In this document: positions 1 through 7,436 of the stretch, piece by piece | How the letters are laid out: the number at the start of each line of letters is the position of its first letter | How positions within the stretch are numbered: the first letter of the stretch is position 1 | Assembly (NCBI GenBank): GCA_947425005.1 | Contig: CANDYP010000014.1 | Span: 1-18,364, forward strand | From: Rickettsiales bacterium | GTDB lineage: Bacteria > Pseudomonadota > Alphaproteobacteria > Rickettsiales > UBA1997 | Length of the DNA stretch: 18,364 bases | Direction: 5' to 3' | The notes under the pieces: model-generated | Told to the model about the DNA's origin: nothing | The model's database searches: none | Seen by the model: the letters and a program-made list of their open reading frames with translations, nothing else | Made by a program: the position numbers and the translations under genes

Positions 1-1
1 A

Positions 2-652
2 TGTTACGAAAATAAAGAGCGGCTTCAATCATACTCTGAGGAAGATACTTTGGGGGGGTATGATCCGTACTCGTCCAGCAAGGCCTGCGCCGAAATCTTA
101 ACCGCCTCTTACCGTCGTTCGTTTTTTGAAAAAGAAGGAGTTGCCGTGGCTTCAGCCCGCGCTGGCAACGTGATCGGAGGTGGAGACTTTTCGGTAGATC
201 GCATCATTCCCGATATTCTGCGCGCAATTCGCGACCAAAAAGAAGTTGAACTCCGTTCGTCAAATTCCATCAGGCCTTGGCAACATGTGCTTGAACCACT
301 TTCCGGATATTTAACTCTAACTAAAAATCTTTACGAAAAAGGTGAAGATTTTTCCAAGGCCTACAATTTCGGTCCCAATTCCGACGCCGAACAAAACGTC
401 GAAACCCTCACCAAAACCTTCATCAAACAAATCGGTCTAGGTTCTTACAAAATCACCGCCAACGCCGATCTACACGAAGCCGGAATCCTAAAACTAAACA
501 ACTCCCGCGCCAAAACAGAACTAAACTGGCAACCAAAATTATCCTTCCTAGAAACTTTGGAATGGACTGCTGCGTGGTACAAAAATTATTTGGAAAAAAA
601 TTCTGGCGTAAAAAATTTTACGATTAATCAAATCAAAAATTTTGTTGCATGA
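2..652 (+). CDS. rfbG: CDP-glucose 4,6-dehydratase, 5'-truncated by window edge
   Basis: C-terminal 216 residues of an extended short-chain dehydrogenase; the reading frame is open to the window edge, so the start lies upstream. RfbG converts CDP-D-glucose to CDP-4-keto-6-deoxy-D-glucose with bound NAD+ in the cytoplasm. The sequence begins CYENKE, followed by LGGYDPYSSSK, which is the RfbG signature and contains the catalytic Tyr and Lys of the YxxxK motif. Downstream come the AGNVIGGGD segment and RPWQHVLEPLSGYL, typical of CDP-glucose dehydratases rather than dTDP-glucose ones. The stop overlaps the next start as ATGA (649-652), implying translational coupling. The substrate would come from RfbF at 4878-5657 in the same operon. 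The leucine codon TTG at position 50 could be mistaken for a start, but family-conserved residues continue upstream of it. Confidence 0.93.
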   Translation, partial: CYENKERLQSYSEEDTLGGYDPYSSSKACAEILTASYRRSFFEKEGVAVASARAGNVIGGGDFSVDRIIPDILRAIRDQKEVELRSSNSIRPWQHVLEPLSGYLTLTKNLYEKGEDFSKAYNFGPNSDAEQNVETLTKTFIKQIGLGSYKITANADLHEAGILKLNNSRAKTELNWQPKLSFLETLEWTAAWYKNYLEKNSGVKNFTINQIKNFVA

Positions 653-1488
653 AATATTACAAAGAGCTGCTGACTATTGGTATTCCTGCTTACAACGAAG
701 CCAAGTACATTAAAAAAACCATTGAGTGCTGCATCGATCAGGCTGCTTACGTGATTATTTCTGACAATGCTTCGACCGATGACACTCAAAAAATTTGTGA
801 AGAATTAGCGCAAAAATATTCGAATTTAATTTACATCCGCCACCAAGAAAATCAGGGCGGGACGTGGAATTTTAATTTCGTTTTAGCTCAAGCAAAAACC
901 AAATATTTTATGTGGAGCGGTGGTCACGATTATCTAGATGAAGGTTACAGCAAGCACATGCTACATATGTTGGAAAACGCTGATGCTGTAGGTTGCTACC
1001 CTGTATCTCGTCACGTTGATAATGACGATGTTGAAATTGGAATTTACGATTTTTGGTACGCTGATCGTTTAACTTCTGACTCTGCGGTGCAGCGGGTTTA
1101 TTGTTTGATTGCTCATCTTCACGAAGTCTCAGCTTTGTTTGGAATTTACCGCACCGAGATTGCGCAAAAATATCCGATGAAACCAATGTTGGGGAATGAT
1201 CACATCTTCGTTTGTAACATGGCGCGCGAAGGAAAATTGATTTACGCACCGCGCTCAATTTACAATTGGCGCCAGACTAAAATTGAACTTTCTGATGCAG
1301 AAAACGTGCAGGCTTGGCAAAAATCTTTGGGCAATGCACAGAATAAAATCGAGCCATCTCGTCTAGAAATGCAGCTCGATCAAATCGAGATTTTGAAAAA
1401 AAGTAGTGCCCGCGGTTGCGGATTTTTTGGCAAGATGTGTTTGGTCGCCAAAGCGCGTAAAAAATTAAGAAAAAGATTCGGAGCTTAG
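649..1488 (+). CDS. GT2 family glycosyltransferase
   Basis: Inverting GT-A fold glycosyltransferase of 279 residues, probably adding one sugar of a surface polysaccharide at the cytoplasmic face of the inner membrane. The N-terminus LLTIGIPAYNEAKYI (residues 7-21) and SDNASTDDT (38-46) are the nucleotide-binding signature of family 2. The metal-binding acidic motif is atypical: where most members carry a DxD, this protein has WSGGHD (89-94), with His-Asp. A later GNDHIF segment probably holds the catalytic-base region. The C-terminal 30 residues are strongly basic (KARKKLRKRF) with scattered hydrophobics, suggesting peripheral attachment to the acidic membrane. It overlaps rfbG by 4 nt and ends 1 nt before the next gene. 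Donor and acceptor cannot be read from sequence; the CDP-linked sugar made by this operon is one possible donor. Confidence 0.85.
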   Translation: MKYYKELLTIGIPAYNEAKYIKKTIECCIDQAAYVIISDNASTDDTQKICEELAQKYSNLIYIRHQENQGGTWNFNFVLAQAKTKYFMWSGGHDYLDEGYSKHMLHMLENADAVGCYPVSRHVDNDDVEIGIYDFWYADRLTSDSAVQRVYCLIAHLHEVSALFGIYRTEIAQKYPMKPMLGNDHIFVCNMAREGKLIYAPRSIYNWRQTKIELSDAENVQAWQKSLGNAQNKIEPSRLEMQLDQIEILKKSSARGCGFFGKMCLVAKARKKLRKRFGA

Positions 1489-1489
1489 T

Positions 1490-2623
1490 TTGAAAATCAT
1501 CAAAATTAGTTGCGCTGGATCAACGGAAGCCGCACTCGATCACCGCAATCCGATGATTTTTAAATTTTTACCGGAGCGCAAAAATATCTGGAAGAATTGC
1601 CAATTTTTTTGGAATGACGAACAAATAAAAAAAGCCGATTACTGGATCATTATTGGTGACATTGATGTTGATGAAGAGAGTTGCGAAGTCGATCCGCAAA
1701 ATATTATTTTTATGACGGGTGAGCCGAGATCGATTAAGTCCTACGACATTTTTCAAGATTTTGTAAAGCAGTTTGGCCGTGTCTTCACTTGTCAAAATGC
1801 TTTCAAACACAGCCAAGTTTTTCCTTGTCGTCCGCCGATAAATTGGTGGATTGACGGCGGTAGCCCGATCAAATCAAAAGAAGAGTTCCAGAATTGGCGG
1901 GGAGATGGCTTGGGTTTTGATGATTTTAAAAATCTGCGCGAGGTCAAGAAAGACAAACTCTTGTCAGTTTTTTGTTCGAATAAAATTTTTACCGCCGGTC
2001 ACAAAGCGCGCTTCAATTTTTGCCAAGAACTTAAAAATCACTTCAAAGATAAAATAGATTGGTTTGGTGCTGGGGTAAGCCCAATTGATAACAAGTGGGA
2101 TGGCATTGCGCCTTATCAATACCACGTTGCGCTCGAGAATTCCAATGGTCCAGATTACTGGACGGAGAAGTTGATGGATCCTTTAATGGTACTGACTCAT
2201 CCGATTTATTGTGGCGCTCCCAACATCAACGAATATTTTTCGCCAAATCAAATTACTGAGATCGACATCAAATATCCCAAGACTGCGATTGCAAAAATTG
2301 AGAAATTAATTTCTGAAAATTATTACGAAAAGAATCTTGCGCATCTGATTGAGGCGAGGGATCTGGCGATGGATAAGTTTAATTTATTTAATCTCATTTC
2401 TGATATTGTTGAAAGTGATCAAAAACAAAACTCTGCTTCTCTGCATCCTCACGAAGTTAAAGTAAAAAAGGAGCAGTTTTTTTTATTGCAAACTGCTGCC
2501 CTGCCAACAAGATGCCGCAAAAATTTTCCGCAGAAAATCATCAACTCTTTGAGCAAAAAATGCTCACGGCTCAAAAATTTTCTCACCGATTACCTTCTCC
2601 TCATTAAATTCAAAATTAGCTAA
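1490..2623 (+). CDS. GT10 (fucosyltransferase-fold) glycosyltransferase
   Basis: The 377-residue protein matches family 10 glycosyltransferases, best known for alpha-1,3/1,4-fucosyl transfer from GDP-fucose. The C-terminal donor-binding domain is clear: LLSVFCSNK (158-165), then YHVALENS (211-218) and DYWTEKL (222-228), followed by HPIYCGAPNINEYF. This is the conserved GT10 block in which Glu and Lys contact the nucleotide sugar. The N-terminal half carries MTGEPRSI (75-82), the usual acceptor-domain motif. The last 50 or so residues are Lys/Arg-rich with amphipathic character, resembling the membrane-binding tail of Helicobacter enzymes. The start is TTG, 1 nt after the upstream stop, with no good alternative ATG before the conserved region. 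No GDP-fucose genes are visible, so either fucose is made elsewhere or the enzyme uses another 6-deoxy sugar donor. Confidence 0.85.
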   Translation: MKIIKISCAGSTEAALDHRNPMIFKFLPERKNIWKNCQFFWNDEQIKKADYWIIIGDIDVDEESCEVDPQNIIFMTGEPRSIKSYDIFQDFVKQFGRVFTCQNAFKHSQVFPCRPPINWWIDGGSPIKSKEEFQNWRGDGLGFDDFKNLREVKKDKLLSVFCSNKIFTAGHKARFNFCQELKNHFKDKIDWFGAGVSPIDNKWDGIAPYQYHVALENSNGPDYWTEKLMDPLMVLTHPIYCGAPNINEYFSPNQITEIDIKYPKTAIAKIEKLISENYYEKNLAHLIEARDLAMDKFNLFNLISDIVESDQKQNSASLHPHEVKVKKEQFFLLQTAALPTRCRKNFPQKIINSLSKKCSRLKNFLTDYLLLIKFKIS

Positions 2624-2626
2624 ACA

Positions 2627-3832
2627 ATGACTAGCCCAGCTATTAGTGTGTCTTACGCCAAAACTGTTTACGGACAAAAAGAAATTGATGCCGTCGTGAA
2701 ATGTCTGAAAGAAGGCACGCAAATGGGTAAATATGCTCGTGAATTTGAATCGAAAATCGCGGCTCTTTTTGACAAAAAGCATTGTCTTTACGTCAATTCT
2801 GGATCGTCGGCGCTTTACATCGGAATGGAGGCTTTTGGATTTAAAAAAGGCGGTGAAGTAATCACGCCCGCACTTACATTCTCAACCACCGTGGGCTGTA
2901 TCGTGAAGTCCGGATTGGTGCCGGTTTTTGTTGATGTTGGTGTTGCGGATTACTGTATTGATCCGACAAAAATCGAAGAAATGATTTCAGAAAAAACCGT
3001 GGCAATATTGGCTCCGAACCTAATTGGTAATGTTTGCCAATGGGACAAAATTGCAGAAATCGCCAAGAAACATAATCTTAAAATCATCGAAGATTCAGCG
3101 GATACTTTAGGCGCGACACTTAACGGCAAATCAAGCGGCGCTTGGTCAGACATGTCAATTACCAGCTTCTACGGATCGCACATCATTAACTGCGCCGGTA
3201 ATGGCGGAGCACTGTGCATCAATGACGAAGATCATTTAAAAAATTCAAAACTTTTGCGCTCTTGGGGCAGAAGCTCTTCAATTTTTGACGAACAATCTGA
3301 AGCAATCGAAAACCGTTTCAACGTTGATATTGACGGCATTAACTACGACGCAAAATTTGTTTTTGAAACCATCGGCTACAATTTGGAAGGCTCTGAAATC
3401 GGCGCTGCTTTTGGCTTGGAGCAGTTAAAAGATTTGGAAAATAATATCGCAACACGTCGTAAAAATTATCAGACTCAAACCAACTTCTTCAAAAAATACG
3501 AAGAGTTTTTCACGCTGCCGCAAGAAACTGAAAATGTGAAAACCGGCTGGCTAGCCTTCCCGGTAATCATCAAAGAAAGCGCTCCTTTTGCGCGCCGCGA
3601 TTTCCAAATTTTCTTGGAAAAAAGAAATGTGCAAACTCGTGTAGTTTTCACCGGAAATATAACACGCCAACCCGGTTTTAAAAATCTTGAAATGAGAAAG
3701 TCTGCTAGCTTGGCCAATGCCGATAACATCATGCGCGGCGGCACTTTGCTGGCTTGTCACCACGGCTTGAACGACGAAATGATTGCTCACATGCATTCAA
3801 CAATTGAAGAATTCTTGAAGACAAAAATCTAA
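2627..3832 (+). CDS. RfbH/ColD-like PLP-dependent NDP-sugar 3-dehydratase (DegT/DnrJ/EryC1/StrS family)
   Basis: A 401-residue aminotransferase-fold protein predicted to remove the C3 hydroxyl of CDP-4-keto-6-deoxyglucose using PMP. NSGSSAL (57-63) binds cofactor phosphate and EDSAD (155-159) supplies the Asp that contacts the PLP ring nitrogen. In SFYGSHI (180-186) the lysine that normally holds PLP is replaced by His185, the hallmark of 3-dehydratases (E1/RfbH and ColD) rather than true aminotransferases. Overall similarity, including SWGR followed later by TIGYNLEGSEIGAAFGLEQL, is closest to RfbH. However, the Cys-x-Cys after WGR that helps hold the [2Fe-2S] cluster in E1 is absent: here it reads SSSIF (216-220). 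The protein may therefore work like ColD, which needs no Fe-S cluster or separate reductase and uses glutamate. It starts 3 nt after the upstream stop and its own stop overlaps the next ATG by one base. Confidence 0.88.
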   Translation: MTSPAISVSYAKTVYGQKEIDAVVKCLKEGTQMGKYAREFESKIAALFDKKHCLYVNSGSSALYIGMEAFGFKKGGEVITPALTFSTTVGCIVKSGLVPVFVDVGVADYCIDPTKIEEMISEKTVAILAPNLIGNVCQWDKIAEIAKKHNLKIIEDSADTLGATLNGKSSGAWSDMSITSFYGSHIINCAGNGGALCINDEDHLKNSKLLRSWGRSSSIFDEQSEAIENRFNVDIDGINYDAKFVFETIGYNLEGSEIGAAFGLEQLKDLENNIATRRKNYQTQTNFFKKYEEFFTLPQETENVKTGWLAFPVIIKESAPFARRDFQIFLEKRNVQTRVVFTGNITRQPGFKNLEMRKSASLANADNIMRGGTLLACHHGLNDEMIAHMHSTIEEFLKTKI

Positions 3833-4881
3833 TGAATTTTTCAATCGACAAATCTGATCTTGAACTTGTTGAGTCGAAGCTTTCCGACTTGCTTGTTTAT
3901 CTCAAAAATAAGTCGATTTTTATTTCCGGTGCGAGTGGTTTTTTTGGAAGATGTTTGTTGGAAGCTCTTTTTTATTTGGATGAGAAGCATGGCCTTAACA
4001 TCAATATTCACGCTGTTTCGCGCAGTGTAACATCTTTCCAAAAAAAAATTCCTTTGCTCTCTGAAGCAAAAATTAATTTGATCGAATCCGACATTTCTGA
4101 GTTAAAAAATTTTAACGAAAAAGTTGATTACATCATTCACGCCGCTTGTGACACCTCCTCCGAAAGACTAAAAAATTCTCCCCAAAAAATCTTAGAAGAA
4201 AATTATTTCGGCACTCGCAACATGCTGGAAATTGCTAGGTCTAACCCAAGCTGCAAATTTCTTTACCTCAGCTCTGGCGCGGTTTACGGCGCTCAAAATC
4301 TTGACGCCAAATTACGTTTAGAAAGCGATCTATCTGGACCTGACTTACAAAAAATATCTTCCACTTACGGTGAGGCAAAAAGATTAGGCGAAACGCTTTG
4401 CTCAATTTATTCTTCAACTTACGGCGTGCATACCGCTGTCGCCAGATGCTTCAGCTTTGTTGGGCCTTACATGAATTTTGACGGTCATTACGCGATCGGA
4501 AATTTTATTCGCGACGTGGCGCAAAACAAAGACGTGATTTTGCAATCTAAGTCGCAAACTTACCGCTCTTATCTTTATTCGATCGATTTAGTAAATTGGC
4601 TGTTACGCATTTTAATTTCGGCGCCGAATAATTCCGTTTACAATGTGGGTTCCTCGCAAGAAATTTTAATCGAAGATTTGGCGAATTTGGTTGTAAAAAC
4701 TCTCGACTCAAAATCAAAAATTGCTTTTTCTGGCAATCAAGGTTTCAATACTTCATCCAGTTCGCGCTACATTCCTTCCAACGAAAAAGCCAAGCAGGAG
4801 TTGGGTTTAGAAGAATATACCTCCCTCAATCAAGCAATCAAAAACACCTTCCGGTGGTATCAAAATAATCAGACTTTATGA
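3832..4881 (+). CDS. NAD-dependent epimerase/dehydratase (extended SDR) acting on a nucleotide sugar
   Basis: A 349-residue extended short-chain dehydrogenase/reductase. The Rossmann motif is GASGFFG (33-39), preceded by a roughly 25-residue N-terminal extension. The active site is SSGAVYG plus TYGEAK, with Tyr179 and Lys183 forming YxxxK, and a C-terminal substrate domain follows (RSYLYSIDLVNWLL, YNVGSSQEI). Known members in CDP-sugar loci reduce or epimerise C4 or the keto side chain (paratose/abequose synthases, or YerF in yersiniose synthesis). Its position between the 3-dehydratase and the cytidylyltransferase, with transketolase genes following, favours acting on the CDP-3,6-dideoxy-4-keto sugar or its branched product. 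Exact chemistry cannot be decided from sequence. The start overlaps the upstream stop as TAATG and its stop overlaps rfbF as ATGA, so it is probably translationally coupled on both sides. Confidence 0.87.
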   Translation: MNFSIDKSDLELVESKLSDLLVYLKNKSIFISGASGFFGRCLLEALFYLDEKHGLNINIHAVSRSVTSFQKKIPLLSEAKINLIESDISELKNFNEKVDYIIHAACDTSSERLKNSPQKILEENYFGTRNMLEIARSNPSCKFLYLSSGAVYGAQNLDAKLRLESDLSGPDLQKISSTYGEAKRLGETLCSIYSSTYGVHTAVARCFSFVGPYMNFDGHYAIGNFIRDVAQNKDVILQSKSQTYRSYLYSIDLVNWLLRILISAPNNSVYNVGSSQEILIEDLANLVVKTLDSKSKIAFSGNQGFNTSSSSRYIPSNEKAKQELGLEEYTSLNQAIKNTFRWYQNNQTL

Positions 4882-5657
4882 AAGCAGTAATTTTAGCCGG
4901 CGGCCTTGGAACTAGGTTGAGCGAAGAAACCACCTTCAGACCAAAGCCAATGGTAGAAGTCGGTGGTAAGCCGATTTTGTGGCACATCATGAAAATCTAC
5001 TCCGCTCACGGCATTAATGATTTCGTGATTTGTTTGGGCTACAAAGGATATCTCATCAAAGAATATTTCGCCAATTACTACCGTCACATGTCGGATGTCA
5101 CTTACGACCTATCCAACAACACTCACATCATTCACAATAACAGTTCCGAAAAGTGGAAAGTCACTCTGGTTGAAACCGGTGAGAACGCCATGACGGGTGG
5201 GCGCATTAAGAAAGTGCAAGATTATTTAAAAGGTGAGGAAAATTTCTGCCTCACTTACGGCGACGGTGTTTGTGATTCTGACATTGCCAAAGCAATTCAG
5301 TTCCACAAATCTCACGGCAAAGTCGCAACCCTTACGGCAGTTAAGCCGGCAGGAAGGTTCGGAATTTTAGAACTTTCTGATGACGAAGAAACGGTACGAG
5401 ATTTTCACGAAAAACCATCGGGAGATGGCAACTACATCAATGGAGGATTCTTCGTTTTCTCTCAAAAAGTTTTTGATTACATTCCGGATGGCGACGATGT
5501 CGTACTCGAACAAGAGCCTTTGAAAAGTCTAGCTGCAGACAGTCAGTTAATGTCCTTCAAACATGAAAATTTTTGGTATGCCATGGACACTCAGCGCGAT
5601 AAAATTCATCTCGAAAATTTGTGGAATAGCGGCAAGGCCCCCTGGAGAAAATGGTAA
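4878..5657 (+). CDS. rfbF: Glucose-1-phosphate cytidylyltransferase
   Basis: RfbF makes CDP-glucose from CTP and glucose-1-phosphate, the entry step for CDP-linked 6-deoxy and 3,6-dideoxy sugars. At 259 residues it is the usual full length. The nucleotidyltransferase signature is at the N-terminus (MKAVILAGGLGTRLSEETTF), followed by RPKPMVEVGGKPILWHIM, whose lysine contacts the phosphates. CLGYKGYLIKEYF, LTYGDGVCD (metal-binding Asp) and INGGFFVF are all in the order expected for this family, and the CTP-specific style separates it from RmlA. The ATG overlaps the upstream stop (ATGA, 4878-4881). Its product feeds RfbG at the left edge of the window, so both early steps of the pathway are encoded in this operon. 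The C-terminus ends PWRKW as in homologues. Confidence 0.95.
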   Translation: MKAVILAGGLGTRLSEETTFRPKPMVEVGGKPILWHIMKIYSAHGINDFVICLGYKGYLIKEYFANYYRHMSDVTYDLSNNTHIIHNNSSEKWKVTLVETGENAMTGGRIKKVQDYLKGEENFCLTYGDGVCDSDIAKAIQFHKSHGKVATLTAVKPAGRFGILELSDDEETVRDFHEKPSGDGNYINGGFFVFSQKVFDYIPDGDDVVLEQEPLKSLAADSQLMSFKHENFWYAMDTQRDKIHLENLWNSGKAPWRKW

Positions 5658-5663
5658 GAAAAA

Positions 5664-6476
5664 ATGGTAATTGCTAATAGAGCCTCAATGAACTTCTCCG
5701 ACGAAATCAGAAAAATAATTATTAGAAATTCCAAGTTAGCAGGAGTTGGACATATTGGATCCAGCCTTTCAATTGCTGACTTAGTAGGGGTTTTGTATCA
5801 GGATATTTTGCAGATTGAGAATCCTGATGATCACGAAAGAGACCGCTTTATTTTGTCAAAAGGTCACGCAGTTTTAGCTCTTTACGCTGCTTTATTTCTA
5901 AAAGGATTTTTAAGCAAAGATGAGATCGACAGCTTCAGTCAAAATAACAGCAGAATCGGCGTTCATCCTAAACATTTTTTACCTGGTGTTGAATTTACAA
6001 CTGGCTCATTGGGACAAGGCATTACATTCGCGGTTGGTGCGGCTTTGTCAGCCAAAATTCAAAAAAGTAATCGCAAAATTTATTGCCTGATTAGTGATGC
6101 TGAACTGAATGAAGGCTCATTCTGGGAAGCCATCTTGTTTGCATCTCATCATAAATTAAAAAATTTAGTGGTACTGTTGGATCTGAATGGACAACAGGCT
6201 TTGGGGCGTACTGAAGATGTTATAAATATTTCTGATGTGGCAAAAAAAATGTCGGATTTTGGATTTTTTGTTGAAGAAATCGACGGCCACGATCAAAACA
6301 AAATCAGATTAACTTTAAAAAATTTCACCGCGCAAAGAAGCGACAAGCCAACTTTTATCGTTGCCAAAACAATCTCCGGCAAAGGAGTTTCATTCATGGA
6401 GAAGTCAATTCCTTGGCATTACAAATCAATGAATGACCAGGAATATCAACAGTCTTGCGGGGAGCTTGGGATTTAA
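5664..6476 (+). CDS. Transketolase, N-terminal (ThDP pyrophosphate-binding) subunit
   Basis: First half of a split transketolase; the two subunits together would transfer a two-carbon ketol unit using thiamine diphosphate. Seen in order: AGVGHIGSSLSIADL, LSKGHAVLALYAAL, TGSLGQGI, then SDAELNEGS and LDLNGQQALG, which form the GDG-x(n)-N type ThDP/Mg site. The first glycine is Ser and the third position is Ala, a modest departure. At 270 residues it matches other split N-subunits. The start is uncertain: ATG 5664 is 6 nt after rfbF and lies in a short duplication (aaaatggtaa occurs twice, 5648-5670), while ATG 5688 gives MNFSDEIRK, which fits homologues better. Placement inside a CDP-deoxysugar operon argues for a sugar-modifying role rather than only the pentose phosphate pathway. 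Confidence 0.9.
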   Translation: MVIANRASMNFSDEIRKIIIRNSKLAGVGHIGSSLSIADLVGVLYQDILQIENPDDHERDRFILSKGHAVLALYAALFLKGFLSKDEIDSFSQNNSRIGVHPKHFLPGVEFTTGSLGQGITFAVGAALSAKIQKSNRKIYCLISDAELNEGSFWEAILFASHHKLKNLVVLLDLNGQQALGRTEDVINISDVAKKMSDFGFFVEEIDGHDQNKIRLTLKNFTAQRSDKPTFIVAKTISGKGVSFMEKSIPWHYKSMNDQEYQQSCGELGI

Positions 6477-6477
6477 G

Positions 6478-7398
6478 ATGCGTAACAATTTCATTAAAAA
6501 ATTAATTGAACTTGCCAAAACCGATCAGCGCATTGTTTTGTTGACGGCAGATTTAGGTTTTTCAGTTGTTGAAGAATTCGCTCAAAACTTTCCTGAACGC
6601 TTTTACAATGTTGGCGTGTCTGAGCAAAATATGGTTGGTCTTGCTACGGGTTTGGCAAAGGATGGCTTTATTCCATTTGTTTATTCAATCGCGCCATTCG
6701 TGATTCTTCGTCCTTACGAATTTGCTAAAAACGGTCCAGTTTTTCACAATCTGCAAGTTAGATTTGTTGGAATTGGCTGTGGATTTGAATACGGAAATCT
6801 CGGTTCAACTCACCATTTGCTTGAAGATGTGGCCTTGGTGAGAGTGCAGCCAAATTTTGCTTACGTCGCTCCAGTCAATGATGATCAAACTCCAGAAGCT
6901 TTAGAAAAAACTTACCAAAATGAGGGTCCAATATTTTACAGAATCGGCAAAGGTTCGGTAAAAATTTTAGACAAGCAAAAAACTTTCGACCCCAAAAAAT
7001 TACAAATCATCGAATCGGGTGAGAAGTTGGCAATATTAAGTCTTGGTACTATTTGCTCTGAAGTTGAAATCGCGGTAAAAAATCTCTCCCAAAAAGGCAT
7101 TAATGTCACTTTTGCAGTGATCCCAACTTTTGAAAAATCTGTGTTGGAAGAAATCAAAAACTTGCTGCAAAAACATGGCGCAGTTTTGACGGTCGAAGCT
7201 CATTATTTGGCTGGTGGAATTGGCTCAATGGTTGCTGAAATAATCGCCGAAAATGGCTTAAAATGTAAGTTAAAAAGAATGGCCGTAAAGTCTTTATCCG
7301 ACGGTGTTTATGGTAATGAGAAATTCATGTATCAAAGAAATTTTTTATCTGCTGAAGATATTGAAAAAAATGTCGTAGAATTAATTTCTACCAACTAA
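6478..7398 (+). CDS. Transketolase, C-terminal (pyrimidine-binding) subunit
   Basis: Second half of the split transketolase, 306 residues when started at ATG 6478, one base after the upstream stop. An in-frame ATG at 6433 would add 15 residues inside the upstream gene that do not look conserved, so 6478 is preferred; a GGAG at 6461-6464 lies somewhat far upstream. GVSEQNMVGLATGLA carries the catalytic Glu that activates the aminopyrimidine of ThDP. FEYGNLGSTHHLLEDVAL, with its THH-xxED core, resembles transketolase-like proteins that I recall from nucleotide-sugar clusters more than the metabolic Tkt. The C-terminal domain follows (LAILSLGTICSEVEIAV, LTVEAHYLAGGIGSMVAEII). It is the last gene of the tight operon; 38 nt separate it from folD. 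Substrates are inferred only. Confidence 0.9.
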   Translation: MRNNFIKKLIELAKTDQRIVLLTADLGFSVVEEFAQNFPERFYNVGVSEQNMVGLATGLAKDGFIPFVYSIAPFVILRPYEFAKNGPVFHNLQVRFVGIGCGFEYGNLGSTHHLLEDVALVRVQPNFAYVAPVNDDQTPEALEKTYQNEGPIFYRIGKGSVKILDKQKTFDPKKLQIIESGEKLAILSLGTICSEVEIAVKNLSQKGINVTFAVIPTFEKSVLEEIKNLLQKHGAVLTVEAHYLAGGIGSMVAEIIAENGLKCKLKRMAVKSLSDGVYGNEKFMYQRNFLSAEDIEKNVVELISTN

Positions 7399-7436
7399 AT
7401 TTAGCCTCACTTCCTTTCAAATTTGAAAATCTCCCA

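Noticed and set aside
2627..3832. Ordinary sugar aminotransferase
   Set aside because: The PLP-binding lysine is replaced by histidine (SFYGSHI), which fits 3-dehydratases and not transaminases.
6433..6477. Upstream start for the transketolase C-subunit
   Set aside because: The extra 15 residues overlap the upstream gene and do not resemble the family N-terminus; ATG 6478 directly follows the stop.
7415..7428. 14-nt palindrome TTTCAAATTTGAAA before folD as an operator
   Set aside because: Short AT-rich palindromes are expected by chance in this composition; no second copy or supporting context.
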